DNA of 64,000 nucleotides from Siphonodentalium dalli (lineage: Eukaryota > Mollusca > Scaphopoda > Gadilida > Siphonodentaliidae), in assembly GCA_032622095.1 (NCBI GenBank), contig CP136061.1:24802991-24866990 (forward strand), in the 5' to 3' direction. The translations under genes were made by a program, and so were the position numbers. Of this stretch, positions 11,057 through 23,365 are shown in pieces (position 1 is the stretch's first letter; each line of letters starts with the position of its first letter). A model generated the notes under the pieces. That model saw nothing but the letters and a program-made list of their open reading frames with translations. It did not search any database and was not told the DNA's origin.

Positions 11057-13386
11057 AATGGTCGATCGTGCAGCCGAACTTAACCAGGGGCAGTTTTTCC
11101 GACTTTTTAATCAACGGAAGTCCAACTGTAGGGCAGAAACTAACAACTTGTTTGAAGTCAACAATGTCACACTTAGAAACCCGGAAGAAATCACAAATGC
11201 ATGGGCCGATTATTATGAAATGTTATATCACCCTCTTGAATCTACCACATTTGATGCAGCTCATTACGATTATGTCACTATTCTGTTGATGATATTGCTT
11301 CTAACACACATGGGTATAATGTCGGTACTGCATCTGACAAACGGCTTCTCTATCCCGTATCAGTACATGAGGTCATATCTGTCCTCAAATCAATGAACTT
11401 GGGCAAAGCCCCGGGACCACATATGATCTGCTATGAGCATATTGTATACGGGGGAGAATCTTTACATAAATGTATATCTTATGTTCTCAGCAAAATGATA
11501 GAACTTCAACACATACCTCAGATGGCAAAAAAGGCATGATGGTGTCTCTCTATACGGGTGGAGATAAGCCGAAATCACATTTTGATAGCTATCGAGCAAT
11601 AACCCTTCTCCCAGTCGTGTATAAGACCTTAGAAAGGGTAATCTTATGTCGCATGGAACGTAACACACCAAATCTAATCAAAGTACACCCACTTCAAAAC
11701 GGGTTTCAAAAAGAGGTCAGTTGCTTGATGTCGTCATATGTGTTACACGAAAGTATAAGTTATACCAGTGAACAAAAGAACAAGCTTTTTTCTTGCTTCC
11801 TAGATGTTCAAAATGCCTTTGACACAGTTTGGATTGATGGCTTGCTTCTCAAATTACACAGCTGTGGTTTCCAAGGTAAAATTTGGCTACTTCTACGCGA
11901 ATTTCTTAGCGGTATATCTTGTGTAGTCAAACATTCAGATGTCATCTCAAGGTCAATCGAAATCAAACAAGGAACAAGGCAATGCGAAATACTGTCCCCT
12001 TTATTCTACATGTTGTACATCAACGAGTTACTATATGAAATCGAGGCGTCCAACTGTGGTCTCCGGCTTATCTCCACAAATTGTTCCTCTCCCACACAGG
12101 CGGATGACATGCCGTTGCTGTCGCTATCGAACTATGGTTTACAGCGCCTATTAGATATATGCTCATCTTACAGCCAAAAGTGGAGATTCAGGTATAACCC
12201 AAAGAAAACCAAAGTCATTGTATTCAACGAAAACGTACGTCAAAATGGTGCCTTAAATCGAGAATGGTATCTTGGGGATGGAATTGTATCCGAAACTGAT
12301 GAAATCACACATTTGGGTATTCACATTAGTAAAGTCAATTTTGTAAAGGAATTTGTTGAAGTGGTAGTAGATAAAATCCGATCTACATACTTTCTTTTGA
12401 GCAACGCCGGGCTCTATGCTGGTGGTATCACACCATCAAGTTGTGCAATCATATATGGATCAATTGTGTTGCCAAAAGGCTTGTATGGGACAGAATTCGT
12501 TTGCGGTATGTCTCAAGCAAACATATCAGATCTCGAGAAAATTCACCGATTTTGTTTGAAGCGAATTCAAGCATTGCCGGTGAGAGCTAGAACTGACATC
12601 GTATCTGGTCTTATGGGCTTAGGCTCTATCTGCTCAACCATAGATGCTCGTAAACTCAGCCTCTTTGGTAGTCTTTGTCGATTATCACCTACCAAAGCGT
12701 GCAAAGAAATCTTCACCTTAAGATTACACTCGCATCTCTCTGGGGAGTACGTCAACCCAAACTCGTTCTTCTCCGATATTGAACGTATTCTCATGTCATA
12801 TAACATTGTTCAATACTTGTACCAATTCTCCTATCGCGGCATGTTTCCAACAAAATCAGAATGGTCCCGTATACTCAAAACTGAAGTTAATAACAAACGT
12901 GAACTCGACTGGAAGCGCAACATTGATAATGACCCATCCCTTCTTCGTTTCGGGAAAATACATAGTTGCCTGCAAATGTCCCTTTTGTGGCGATGCTGTC
13001 GCATTTACCCAGATAGAAAGGGTGCCTTTTTCACAGTTGCACAATTAGTAGCTGCCACAGCTGTACATGCATGTGAACCTACTGTATGTATGTTATGCAA
13101 TATAACTCACCATGATGTAATTAAGCATGCTCTAATTTACTGTAATCACCGTACATTATGCATCCTTCGAAATGGTATGTGGTACCAGCTAATTGACAAA
13201 TTTGGCTTATTGTTTTACCTCTGGACAGATGAACTCGATGATGATGAATTAGTACTTCTTCATCTAACAAAATTACCTGGCGAACTTTATTCATTCATCG
13301 ACGAGCCCATGTGTTTCGTTTCTTTCATGGTGCACCACACACATTTACTTTGGAAGGCATACAGTACGATGGTGTCAAATCTTTAA
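11022..13386 (+). pseudogene. LINE linker, reverse transcriptase and C-terminal knuckle, broken
   Basis: A linker (11,022-11,396) is followed by NLGKAPGPH in another frame and then by a long frame from 11,470 to 13,386 (638 aa). RT motifs in order: YRAITLLPVVYKTLER, CFLDVQNAFDTVW (motif A with its Asp), QGTRQCEILSPLFY (motif B, with C where a G is usual) and QADD at 12,097-12,108 (motif C; the family has YADD or FADD). A C-terminal knuckle with spacing CX2CX9HX4C begins at CMLC near 13,090. The two Asp of motif C remain, but the Tyr-to-Gln change and the frame breaks upstream make activity unlikely. The 638-codon frame suggests decay is moderate rather than ancient. Confidence 0.88.
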
Positions 13387-13649
13387 CAGGATATTTTACA
13401 TGGCCAAGCTCCAGTTATAGCCAACAGCTAGCACTTCGGCCTTCGCCTAACACATGCACGCTTCAGCAATGATGCATGATTTGGCGTTGAACTCTGTACA
13501 GAACTTTTATGAGGTCGAAGTCACTCAACAAAATAGGTAAACCTATGCGTCGAATGGCGGGATCTCAAGCAAGCCTATAACCATGTAAAAGAGCGTGAAC
13601 TGTCATGGGGTGTTGTGTGCTTGTGCATGTGGGGAGTATGTGATGGTAC

Positions 13650-13960
13650 GTGAGGGAGGGTGTGTGTGTGTGTGAGGGTGTGTGTGTGTGTGAGGGTGAG
13701 GGTGTGTGTGTGTGAGGGTATGTGTGTGTGTATGAGTGAGGAAGGGTGAGGATGTATGTGTGTGAGTGTGGGTGCGAGGGTGTGTGTGGGTGTGGGAGGG
13801 TGTGTGTGTGAGAGAGAGAGATATATATATATATAGAGAGAGAGAGAGAGGGTGTGTCTGTGTGTGTGCGAGGGTGCGCGCGTGTGTGAGAGAAAGATAT
13901 AGCGGAGAGAGAAATAGATAGACATGGGAGTAAGAGATAGAGAGAGAGGTGTATATGCGT
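13650..13960 (+). repeat. Compound microsatellite (TG)n, (GA)n, (TA)n
   Basis: Visible runs include repeated GTGTGTGTGTGAGGGTG blocks, GAGAGAGAGA around 13,810 and 13,836, and ATATATATATATAT near 13,820. The tract is interrupted and probably length-polymorphic. Confidence 0.9.
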
Positions 13961-14130
13961 ATAGCGGATCCGCAGATACCTGTCTGAGTGATGCGTTGTC
14001 TTAATACTCTGTATTTCATATGACTGTATCATTATGCTCCGTCTTGTATGATTTGTGTTTTTCTTGTCTTTTCTTTTGAACTGTGTATATGTTACATGTA
14101 TATCTATGTGAGCTCTTCATTAATGGAGGA

Positions 14131-14136
14131 AATAAA
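14131..14136 (+). promoter_or_regulatory. Polyadenylation signal of the LINE
   Basis: AATAAA lies just upstream of the terminal TA run of the LINE, at the position expected for its 3' end. Confidence 0.6.
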
Positions 14137-14154
14137 GATATATATATATATATA

Positions 14155-14369
14155 AAATGAATCTGCTCCACAGCTAACTACATGAGAAGGAAAATCTATG
14201 CAGTTCCACCTGTAGCGATTCCATCGGAATTTGTCTGTAAATAACATGCAATTATCTCGCAATAATCAATCATTCAGATATTTAAAGGCAAATGCTATTA
14301 TATAGCACCGTTACAAGTAGAACTACAACAATTTTACTTTCAGGTCGTTCGCTTTGGTAAAGCTGCACG
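14155..14369. other. Spacer between LINE and 174-bp satellite
   Basis: AT-rich DNA with no repeat unit, open frame or signal that I can identify. Confidence 0.4.
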
Positions 14370-15990
14370 ACAGGGCAGGCAATTCTGTACAGGATTTCCG
14401 CCACACGCAGTTCAGATTTTGAGAAATTGGGTCAGAACGGGTCACGAAATAGAGTCGGGACCCCGGAAATTCACATATTACGCCATTAAAATTGGTGAGG
14501 AGTAAGTATAACGGCCGTACTCTTCGTGATTTCGATACCACAGACAGGGCAGGCAATTCTGTATAGGATTTGCGCCATACGCAGTTCAGATTTTAAGAAA
14601 TTGGGTCAGGACGGGTCACGAAATAGAGTCAGGACCCCGGAAATTCATATACTACGCCATTTAATGTGGTGACGAGTAAGTATCACGGCCTTGCTCTTCG
14701 TGATTTCCCCAACACAGGCAGGGCAGGCAATTCTGTACAGGATTTCCGCCACATGCAGTGGAGATTTTCAGAAATTGGGTCAGGACGGGCCACGAAATAG
14801 AGTCGGGACCCAGAAAATTCACATATTACGCCATTAAAATAGGTGACGAGTAAGTATCACGGCCTAACTCTCCGTGATTTCGACATCACAGGCAGGGCAG
14901 GCAATTATGTACAGGATTTCCGCCACACGCAGTTGAGATTTTAAGAAATTGGGTCAGGACGGGTCACGAAATAGAGTCGGGACCCCGAAAATTCACTTAA
15001 TACGCCATTAAAATTGGTGAAGAGTTCTTCGTGATTTCGATATCACAGACAGGGCAGGCAATTCTGTATAGGATTTCCGCCACACGCAGTTCAGATTTTA
15101 AGAAATTGGGTCAGGACAGGTCACGAAATAGTGTCGGGACCCCGGAAATTCATATAATACGCCATTTAATGTCGTGACGAGTAGGTATAACGGCCTTGCT
15201 CTTCGTGATTTCCACAACACAGGCAGGGCAGGCAATTATGTACAGGATTTCCGCCACACGCAGTTCAGATTTTGAGAAATTGGGTCAGGACGGGTCACGA
15301 AATAGAGTCGGGACCCCGAAAACTCACATATTACGCCATTAAAATTGGTGAGGAGTAAGTATCACGGCCTAACTCTTCGTGATTTCGAAATCACAGACAG
15401 GGCAGGCAATTCTGTATAGGATTTCCGCCACACGCAGTTGATATTTTAAGAAATTGGGTCGGGACGGGTCACGAAATAGAGACAGGACCCCGGAAATTCA
15501 TATACTACGCCATTTAATGTGGTGACGAGTAAGTATCACGGCCTTGCTCTTCATGTTTTCCACATCACAGGCAGGGCAGGCAATTCTGTGCAGGATTTCC
15601 GCCACACGCAGTTGAGATTTTCAGAAATTGGGTCAGGACGGATCACGAAATAGAGTCGGGACACCGAAAATTCACATGCAACGCCATTAAAATTGGTGAC
15701 GAGTAAGTATCACGGCCAAACTCTTCGTGATTTCGATGTCACAGACAGGGGCAGGCAATTATGTACAGGATTTCCGCCACACGCAGTTCAGATTTTGAGA
15801 AATTGGGTCAGGACGGGTCACGAAATAGAGTCGGGACCCCGAAAATTCACATATTACGCCATTAAAATTGGTGAGGAGTAATTATCACGGTTTTGCTCTT
15901 CGTTATTTCGATATCGCAGACAAGGCAGACAACTATGTAGAGGATTTCCGCCACACGCAGTTCAGATTTTGAGAAATTGGGTCAGGACGG
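14370..15990 (+). repeat. 174-bp satellite, forward-oriented arm
   Basis: GGGCAGGCAATT recurs at 14,373, 14,547, 14,721 and 14,895, a 174-bp period, with a 157-bp deleted unit before 15,052. Each unit contains GGATTTCCGCCACACGCAGT, GAAATTGGGTCAGGACGGG and ACGCCATTAAAATTGG. It shares no sequence with the 143-bp satellite. Alternating unit variants (CCTTGCTCTTCGTG against CCTAACTCTTCGTG) indicate a multi-unit higher-order structure. Confidence 0.95.
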
Positions 15991-18900
15991 GTCTCTATTT
16001 CGTGACCCGTACAGAATTTCCTGCCCTGTCTGTGATGTCGAAATCACGGAGAGTTAGGCCGTGATACTTACTCGTCACCAATTTTAATGGCGTAATATGT
16101 GAATTTTCGGGGTCCCGACTCTATTTCGTGACCCGTCCTGACCCAATTTCTCAAAATATGAACTGCGTGTGGCGGTAATCCAGTACAGAATTGCATTCCT
16201 TGTGTGTGATGTCGAAATCACGAAGTCTTAGCCCGTGATACTTACTCGTCACCAATTTTAATGGCGTAATATGTAAATTTTCGGGTTCCCGTCTTTATTT
16301 CGTGACCCGTCCTGACCCAATTTCGGAAATTCTCAACTGCGTGTGGCGGAAATCCTGTACAGAATTGTCTGCCCTAACTGTGTTGTGGAAATCACAAAGA
16401 GCAAGGCCGTTATACTTACTCGTCACCACATTAAATGGCGTAGTATATGAATTTCCGGGGTCCTGACTATTTCGTGACCCGTCCTGACCCAATTTCTTAA
16501 AATCTCATCTGCGTTTGCGGAAATCCTATACAGAATTGCCTGCCCTGTCTGTGATATCGAAATCACGAAGAGTTAGGCCGTGAGACTTACTCCTCACCAA
16601 TTTTAATGGCGTAATATGTGAATTTTCGGGGTCCCGACTCTATTTCGTGACCCGTTCTGACCCAATTTCTCAAAATCTGAACTGCGTGTGGCGGAAATCC
16701 TATATATAATTGCCTGCCCTGTCTGTGATGTCGAAATTACGGAGAGTTACGCCGTGATACTTACTCGTCACACATTTTAATGGCGTAATATGTGAATTTT
16801 CGGGGTCCCGACTCTATTTCGTGATCCGTGCTGACCCAATTTCTGAAAATCTCAACTGCGTGTGGCGGAAATCCTGTACAGAATTGCCTGCCCTGCCTGT
16901 CTTGTAGAAATCACGAAGAGAAAGGCCGTTATACTTACTCGTCACCACATTAAATGGCGTAGTATATGAATTTCCGGGGTCCCGACTCTATTTCGTGACC
17001 CGTCCTGATCCAATTTCTTAAAATCTCAACTGCGTGTGTCGGAAATCCTATACAGAATTGCCTGCCCTGTCTGTGATATCGAAATCACGAAGAGTTAGCC
17101 CGTGTTACTTACTCCTCACCAATTTTAATGGCGTAATATGTGAATTTTCGGGGTCCCGACTCTATTTCGTGACCCGTCCTGACCCAATTTATCAAAATCT
17201 GAACTGCGTGTGGCGGAAATCCTGTACAGAATTGCCTGCCCCTGTCTGTGATGTCGAAATCACGAAGAGTTTGGCCGTGATACTTACTCGTCACCAATTT
17301 TAATGGCGTAGTATGTGAATTTTTGGTGTCCCGACTTTATTTCGTGATCCGTCCTGACCCAATTTCTGAAAATCTCAACTGCGTGTGGCGGAAATCCTGT
17401 ACAGAATAGCTTGCCCTGCCTGTGTTGTGGAAATAACGAAGAGCAAGGCCGTTATACTTACTCGTCACCACATTAAATGGCGTAGTATATGCATTTCCGG
17501 GGTCCTGTCTCTATTTCGTGACCCGTCCTGACCCAATTTCTTAAAATCTGAACTGCGTGTGGCGGAAATTCAATACAGAATTGCCTGCCCTGTCTGTGAT
17601 ATCGAAATCACGAAGAGTTAGTCCGTGATACTTACTCCTCACCAATTTTAATGGCGTAATATGTGAGTTTTCGGGGTCCCGACTCTATTTCGTGACCCGT
17701 CCTGACCCAATTTCTCAAATCTGAACTGCGTGTGGAGGAAATCCCGTACAGAATTTCCTGCCCTGTCTGTGATGTCGAAATCACGGAGAGTTAGGCCGTG
17801 ATAGTTACTCGTCACCAATTTTAATGGCGTAATATGTGAAATTTCGGGGTCCCGACTCTATTTCGTGACCCGTCCTGACCCAATTTCTCAAAATCTGAAC
17901 TGCGTGTGGTGGTTATCCTATACAGAATTGCCTTCCTTGTGTGTGATGTCGAAATCACGAAGACTTAGGCCGTGATACTTACTCGTCACCAATTTTAATG
18001 GCGTAATATGTAAATTTTCGGGTTCCCGTCTCTATTTCGTGACCCGTCCTGACCCAATTTCTGAAATTCTCAACTGCGAGTGGCGGAAATCCTGTACAGA
18101 ATTGTCTGCCCTGACTGTGTTGTGGAAATCACGAAGAGCAAGGCCGTTATACTTACTCGTCACCACATTAAATGGCGTAGTATATGAATTTCCGGGGTCC
18201 TGACTCTATTTCGTGACCCGTCCTGATCCAATTTCCTAAAATCTCAACTGCGTGTGTCGGAAATCCTATACAGAATTGCCTGCCCTGCCTGTGTTGTGGA
18301 AATCACGAAAAGTTAGACCGTGATACTTACTCCTCACCAATTTTAATGGCGTAATACGTGAATTTTCGGGGTCCCGACTCTATTTCGTGACCCGTCCTGA
18401 CCCAATTTCTCAAAATCTGAACTGCGTGTGGCAGAAATCCTGTACAGAATTGCCTGCCCCTGTCTGTGATCTCGAAATCACGAAAAGTTAGGCCGTGATA
18501 CTTACTCGTCACCAATTTTAATGGCGTAATATGTGAATTTTCGGGGTCCCGACTCTATTTCGTGACCCGCCCTGACCCAATTTATGAAAATCTCAACTGC
18601 GTGTGGCGGAAATCCTGTACAAAATTGTCTGCCCTGTCTGTCTTGTCGAAATCACGAGGAGTAAGGCCGTGATACTTACTCGTCACCACATTAAATGGCG
18701 TAATATATGAAATTTCGGGGTCCCGTCTCTATTTCGTGACCCGTCCTGACCCCATTTCTTAAAATCTGAACTGCGTGTGGCGGAAATCCTGTACAAAATA
18801 GCCTGCCCGGCTTGTGTTGTCGAAATCACGAAGAGTTAGGCCGTGATACTTAATCGTCACACATTTTTTTAATGGTATTATATGTAAATTTTCGGGGTGC

Positions 18901-21900
18901 CGACTCTATTTCGTGACCCGTCCTGACCCAAATAAAAAAAAAATCTCAACTGCGTGTGGCGGAAATCCTGTATAGAATTGTCTGCCCTGCCGGTGTTTTC
19001 AAAATCACGAAGAATACGGCCGTGATACTTACTCGTCGCCACATTAAATGGCGTATTTGTGAATTTTCGGGGTCCCGACTCTATTTCGTGACCGCCCTGA
19101 CCCAATTTCTGAAACTCTGAACTGCGTGTGGCGGAAATCCTGTACATAATTGTCTGCCCTACTTGTGTTGTCGAAATCACGAAAAGTAAGGCCGTGATAC
19201 TTACTCGTCACCACATTAAATGGCGTAGTATATGAATTTCCGGGGTCCTGACTCTATTTCGTGACCCGTCCTGATCCAATTTCCTAAAATCTCAACTGCG
19301 TGTGTCGGAAATCCTATACAGAATTGCCTGCCCTGCCTGTGTTGTGGAAATCACGAAAAGTTAGACCGTGATACTTACTCCTCACCAATTTTAATGGCGT
19401 AATACGTGAATTTTCGGGGTCCCGACTCTATTTCGTGACCCGTCCTGACCCAATTTCTCAAAATCTGAACTGCGTGTGGCAGAAATCCTGTACAGAATTG
19501 CCTGCCCCTGTCTGTGATCTCGAAATCACGAAAAGTTAGGCCGTGATACTTACTCGTCACCAATTTTAATGGCGTAATATGTGAATTGTCGGGGTCCCGA
19601 CTCTATTTCGTGACCCGCCCTGACCCAATTTATGAAAATCTCAACTGCGTGTGGCGGAAATCCTGTACAGAATTGTCTGCCCTGTCTGTCTTGTCGAAAT
19701 CACGAGGAGTAAGGCCGTGATACTTACTCGTCACCACATTAAATGGCGTAATATATGAAATTTCGGGGTCCCGTCTCTATTTCGTGACCCGTCCTGACCC
19801 CATTTCTTAAAATCTGAACTGCGTGTGGCGGAAATCCTGTACAAAATAGCCTGCCCGGCTTGTGTTGTCGAAATCACGAAGAGTTAGGCCGTGATACTTA
19901 ATCGTCACACATTTTTTTAATGGCATTATATGTAAATTTTCGGGGTGCCGACTCTATTTCGTGACCCGTCCTGACCCAAATAAAAAAAAAATCTCAACTG
20001 CGTGTGGCGGAAATCCTGTATAGAATTGTCTGCCCTGCCGGTGTTTTCAAAATCACGAAGAATACGGCCGTGATACTTACTCGTCGCCACATTAAATGGC
20101 GTATTTGTGAATTTTCGGGGTCCCGACTCTATTTCGTGACCGCCCTGACCCAATTTCTGAAACTCTGAACTGCGTGTGGCGGAAATCCTGTACATAATTG
20201 TCAGCCCTACTTGTGTTGTCGAAATCACGAAAAGTAAGGCCGTGATACTTACTCGTCACACATTTTAATGGCGTAATATATGAGTTTTCGGGGTCCCGTC
20301 TCTATTTCGTGACCCGTCCTGACCCAATTTCTAAAAATCTCAACTGCGTGTGGCGGAAATCCTTTACAGAATTGTCTGCCCCGCCTGTGTTGTCAAAATC
20401 ACGAAGAGTACGGCCGTGATACTTACTCGTCGCCACATTAAATGGCGTAATATGTGAATTTTCGGGGTCCCGACTCTATTTCGTGACCCGCCCTGACCCA
20501 ATTTCTGAAAATCTCAACTGCTTGTGGCGGAAATCCTGTACAGAATTGTCTGCCCTGCCTGTGTTGTCGAAATTACGAAGTGTAAGGCCGTGATATTTAC
20601 TCGTCACCACATTAAATGGCGTAATATATGAATTTTCGGGGCCCCGTCTCTATTTCGTGACCCGTCCTCAACTCATTTCTTAAAATCTGAACTGCGTGTA
20701 GCGGAAATCCTGTACAAAATTGCCTACCCTGCCTGTGTTGTCGAAATCAAGAAGAGTAAGGCCGTGATACTTACTCGTCACACATTTTAATGGCATAATA
20801 TGTAAATTTTCGGGGTGCCGACTCTATTTCGTGACCCGTCCTGACCCAATTAAAAAAAATCTCAACTGCGTGTGGCGGAAATCCTGTATATAATTGTCTG
20901 CCCTGTCTGTGTTTTCGAAATCACGAAGAATACGGCCGTGATACTTACTCGTCGCCACATTAAATGGCGTAATATGTGAATTTTCGGGGTCCCGTCTCTA
21001 TTTCGTGACCCGTCCTGACCCAATTTCTCAAAATCTGAACTGCGTGTGGCGGAAATCCTGTACAGAATTGTCTGCCCCGCCTGTGTTGTCAAAATCACGA
21101 AGAGTACGGCCGTGATACTTACTCGTCGCCCCATTAAATGGCGTAATATGTGAATTTTCGGGGTCCCGACTCTATTTCGTGACCCGCCCTGACCCAATTT
21201 CTGAAAATCTGAACTGCGTGTGGCGGAAATCCTGTATATAATTGTCTGCCCTGCATGTGTTGTCGAAATCACGAAGTGTAAGGCCGTGATACTTACTCGT
21301 CATCACATTAAATGGCGTAATATATGAATTTTCGGGGTCCCGTCTCTATTTCGTGACCCGTCCTCACCTCATTTCTTAAAATCTGAACTGCGTGTGGCGG
21401 AAATTCTGTACAAAATTGCCTACCCTGCCCGTGTTGTCGAGATCACGAAGAGTAAGGCCGTGATACTTACTCGTCGCCACTTTAAATGGCGTAATATGTG
21501 AATTTTTCGGGATCCCGACTCTATTTCGTGCCCCGTCCTGACCCCATTTCTTAACATCTCAACTGCGTGTGGCGGATATCCGGTTTGAAATGGTTCACCC
21601 TGGCTGCGTTTTCAATATCACGACCAGTAATACCGTGATACGTACTCGTCGCCACATTAAATGGCGTAATATATGAATTTCCGGTGTCCCGACTCTATTT
21701 CGTGACCCGTCCTGATCCCATTTCTTGAAATCTGAACTGCTTGTAGCGGAAATCCTGTTTGCTATGGTTCACTATGACTGCGTTATCAAAATCACGACGA
21801 GTTATGCCGTGATATTTACTCGTCGCCACTTTAAATGGCGTACTATGTTAATTTTCCGGGTCACGACACTAGTTCGTGAACCGGTCGGGCCACATTTCTC

Positions 21901-21935
21901 AAAACTGCACGTGATGGGAATACTGTTTGGAATGT
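15991..21935 (-). repeat. 174-bp satellite, reverse-oriented arm
   Basis: From 15,991 the same satellite is read as its reverse complement (CTCTATTTCGTGACCCGT, GCGTGTGGCGGAAATCC, TTTTAATGGCGTAATATGTG). Units continue for about 34 periods and become diverged after 21,540. The open frames here (KYHGLTFRDF, ISATRSSEFQKLGQGG) are repeat read-through. Confidence 0.95.
18150..20245 (-). repeat. 1048-bp higher-order unit duplicated in the 174-bp satellite
   Basis: A block of six satellite units at about 18,150-19,197 recurs at about 19,198-20,245 with offset 1048. Shared rarities include CAAATAAAAAAAAAATCTC (18,928 and 19,976), CACACATTTTTTTAATGG and the truncated GCGTATTTGTGAATTTTC. The few differences I saw are single bases, for example T to G near 18,541/19,589 and A to G near 18,622/19,670. 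Confidence 0.9.
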
Positions 21936-22057
21936 GACCATGCAAGCAGATAAAAGTGTTCCGTCCTCTTATACCTATACAAACTAAATTTCAAATGGAT
22001 ATCCCCATTACTCCACGGAATGCGCGTTCAATGTAAAGTGCTAGCCGGCTGATGCTA
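21936..22057. other. Short unique spacer between satellites
   Basis: About 120 bases without a repeat unit. It ends in CTAGCCGGCTGATGCTAGTTTAG, a degenerate start of the minisatellite that is also seen before the smaller arrays at 33.84, 41.58 and 50.12 kb. Confidence 0.5.
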
Positions 22058-23233
22058 GTTTAGATTAATCCCAGATTAGTGCTAGTCTACATGCAGATTA
22101 ATACAGATTAGTGCTAGTCTACATGTAGATTAATCCCAGATTAGTGCTAGTCTACATATAGATTAATCCCAGATTAGTGCTAGTATACATGTATATTAAT
22201 ACAGATTAGTGCTAGTCTACATGTAGATTAATCCCAGATTAGTGCTAGTCTACATATAGATTAATCCCAGATTAGTGCTAGTCTACATATAGATTAATAC
22301 AGATTAGTGCTAGTCTACATGTAGATTAATCCCAGATTAGTGCTAGTCTACATATAGATTAATCCCAGATTAGTGCTAGTCAACATGTAGATTAATCCCA
22401 GATTAGTGCTAGTCTACATGTAGATTAATCCCAGATAAGTGCTAGTCCACATATAGATTAATCCCAGATTAGTGCTAGTCTACATGTAGATTAATACAGA
22501 TTAGTGCTAGTCTACATATAGATTAATCCCAGATTAGTGCTAGTCTACATGTAGATTAATCCCAGATTAGTGCTAGTCTACATATAGATTAATCCCAGAT
22601 TAGTGCTAGTCTACATGTAGATTAATCCCAGATTAGTGCTAGTCTACATATAGATTAATCCCAGATTAGTGCTAGTCTACATATGGATTAATCCCAGATT
22701 AGTGTTAGTCTACATGTAGATTAATACAGATTAGTGCTAGTCTACATATAGATTATTCCAAGATTAGTGCTAGTCTACATATAGATTAATCCCAGATTAG
22801 TGCTAGTCTACATATAGATTATTCCAAGATTAGTGCTAGTCTACATGTAGATTAATCCCAGATTAGTGCTAGTGTACATATAGATTAATCCCAGATTAGT
22901 GCTAGTCTACATGTAGATTAATGCAGATTAGTGCTAGTCTACATATAGATTAATCCCAGATTAGTGCTAGTCTACATGTAGATTAATCCCAGATTAGTGC
23001 TAATCTACATGTAGATTAATACAGATTAGTGCTAGTCTACATATAGATTAATACAGATTAGTGCTAGTCTACATGTAGATTAATACAGATTAGTGCTAGT
23101 CTACATATAGATTAATCCCAGATTAGTGCTAGTCTACATGTAGATTAACCCCAGATTAGTGCTAGTCTACATGTAGATTAATCCCAGATTAGTGCCAGTC
23201 TACATGTAGATTAATACAGATTAGTCTAGTATA
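22058..23233 (+). repeat. 32/33-bp palindromic minisatellite, about 36 units
   Basis: Units alternate between 33 bp (starting CCCAGATTAG) and 32 bp (starting ACAGATTAG). Each continues TGCTAGTCTACATGTAGATT or the variant with CATATAG. CTACATGTAG is a perfect 10-bp palindrome, and TGCTAG/CTAGCA-like ends give a second weak dyad. The array ends only about 20 bases from the donor of the EGF exon at 23,252-23,365, so it lies in the following intron. Confidence 0.97.
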
Positions 23234-23251
23234 GTAATAACTGCCACTAAC

Positions 23252-23365
23252 CTGTACCGCATGTCGTACCGGAGTATCCGTCACTGCATGCGCAATTATA
23301 ACCGTTAATGAGGTCGGTGCATAACCCGGAATTCTGGCATGGAGAAGAACTGCATTCATTGATGT
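23252..23365 (-). CDS. EGF exon 1 in coordinate order, type B
   Basis: Encodes [10 protein letters not shown], then [20 protein letters not shown] and TTCG. Acceptor ATTCTAG|AC, donor ACAG|GTTAGTGG. It is the last EGF exon in transcriptional order within the window. Its downstream intron begins with the large minisatellite, and no further EGF exon appears before base 1. Its six cysteines are all present. Confidence 0.85.

Larger units (their letters stand above)
9919..14154 (+). mobile_element. APE-type non-LTR retrotransposon (LINE), decayed, 5' truncated
   Basis: The element starts immediately where the 143-bp satellite stops and ends at a TA-rich tail. In order it holds an AP-endonuclease domain (from about 9985), a linker, a reverse transcriptase and a C-terminal CCHC knuckle, in three reading frames. 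The first endonuclease motif (NVNG-type) is missing, so the 5' end is truncated. A Jockey/CR1-like superfamily origin fits the endonuclease-RT-knuckle order and the microsatellite-like 3' end. The clade is not certain. Confidence 0.85.
13387..14154 (+). other. LINE 3' untranslated region with simple-repeat tract
   Basis: The tail after the RT stop holds no gene. From about 13,650 to 13,960 it contains long TG, GA and TA runs, which produce spurious minus-strand frames rich in S, H, T and P. The segment then closes with AATAAA at 14,131-14,136 followed by a TA run to about 14,152, consistent with a LINE 3' terminus. Confidence 0.7.

Noticed and set aside
13565-14032. Minus-strand frames rich in SLSLYIYI and HTHTPSHTHT
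   Set aside because: Low-complexity translation of TG/GA/TA microsatellites in the LINE tail.
15693-21272. Frames reading KYHGQTLRDFD and ISATRSSEFQKLGQ on either strand
   Set aside because: Products of the 174-bp satellite; they swap strand exactly where the array flips.
22058-23233. CRISPR-like regular array
   Set aside because: There are no unique spacers between repeats; it is a continuous 32/33-bp minisatellite in eukaryotic DNA.
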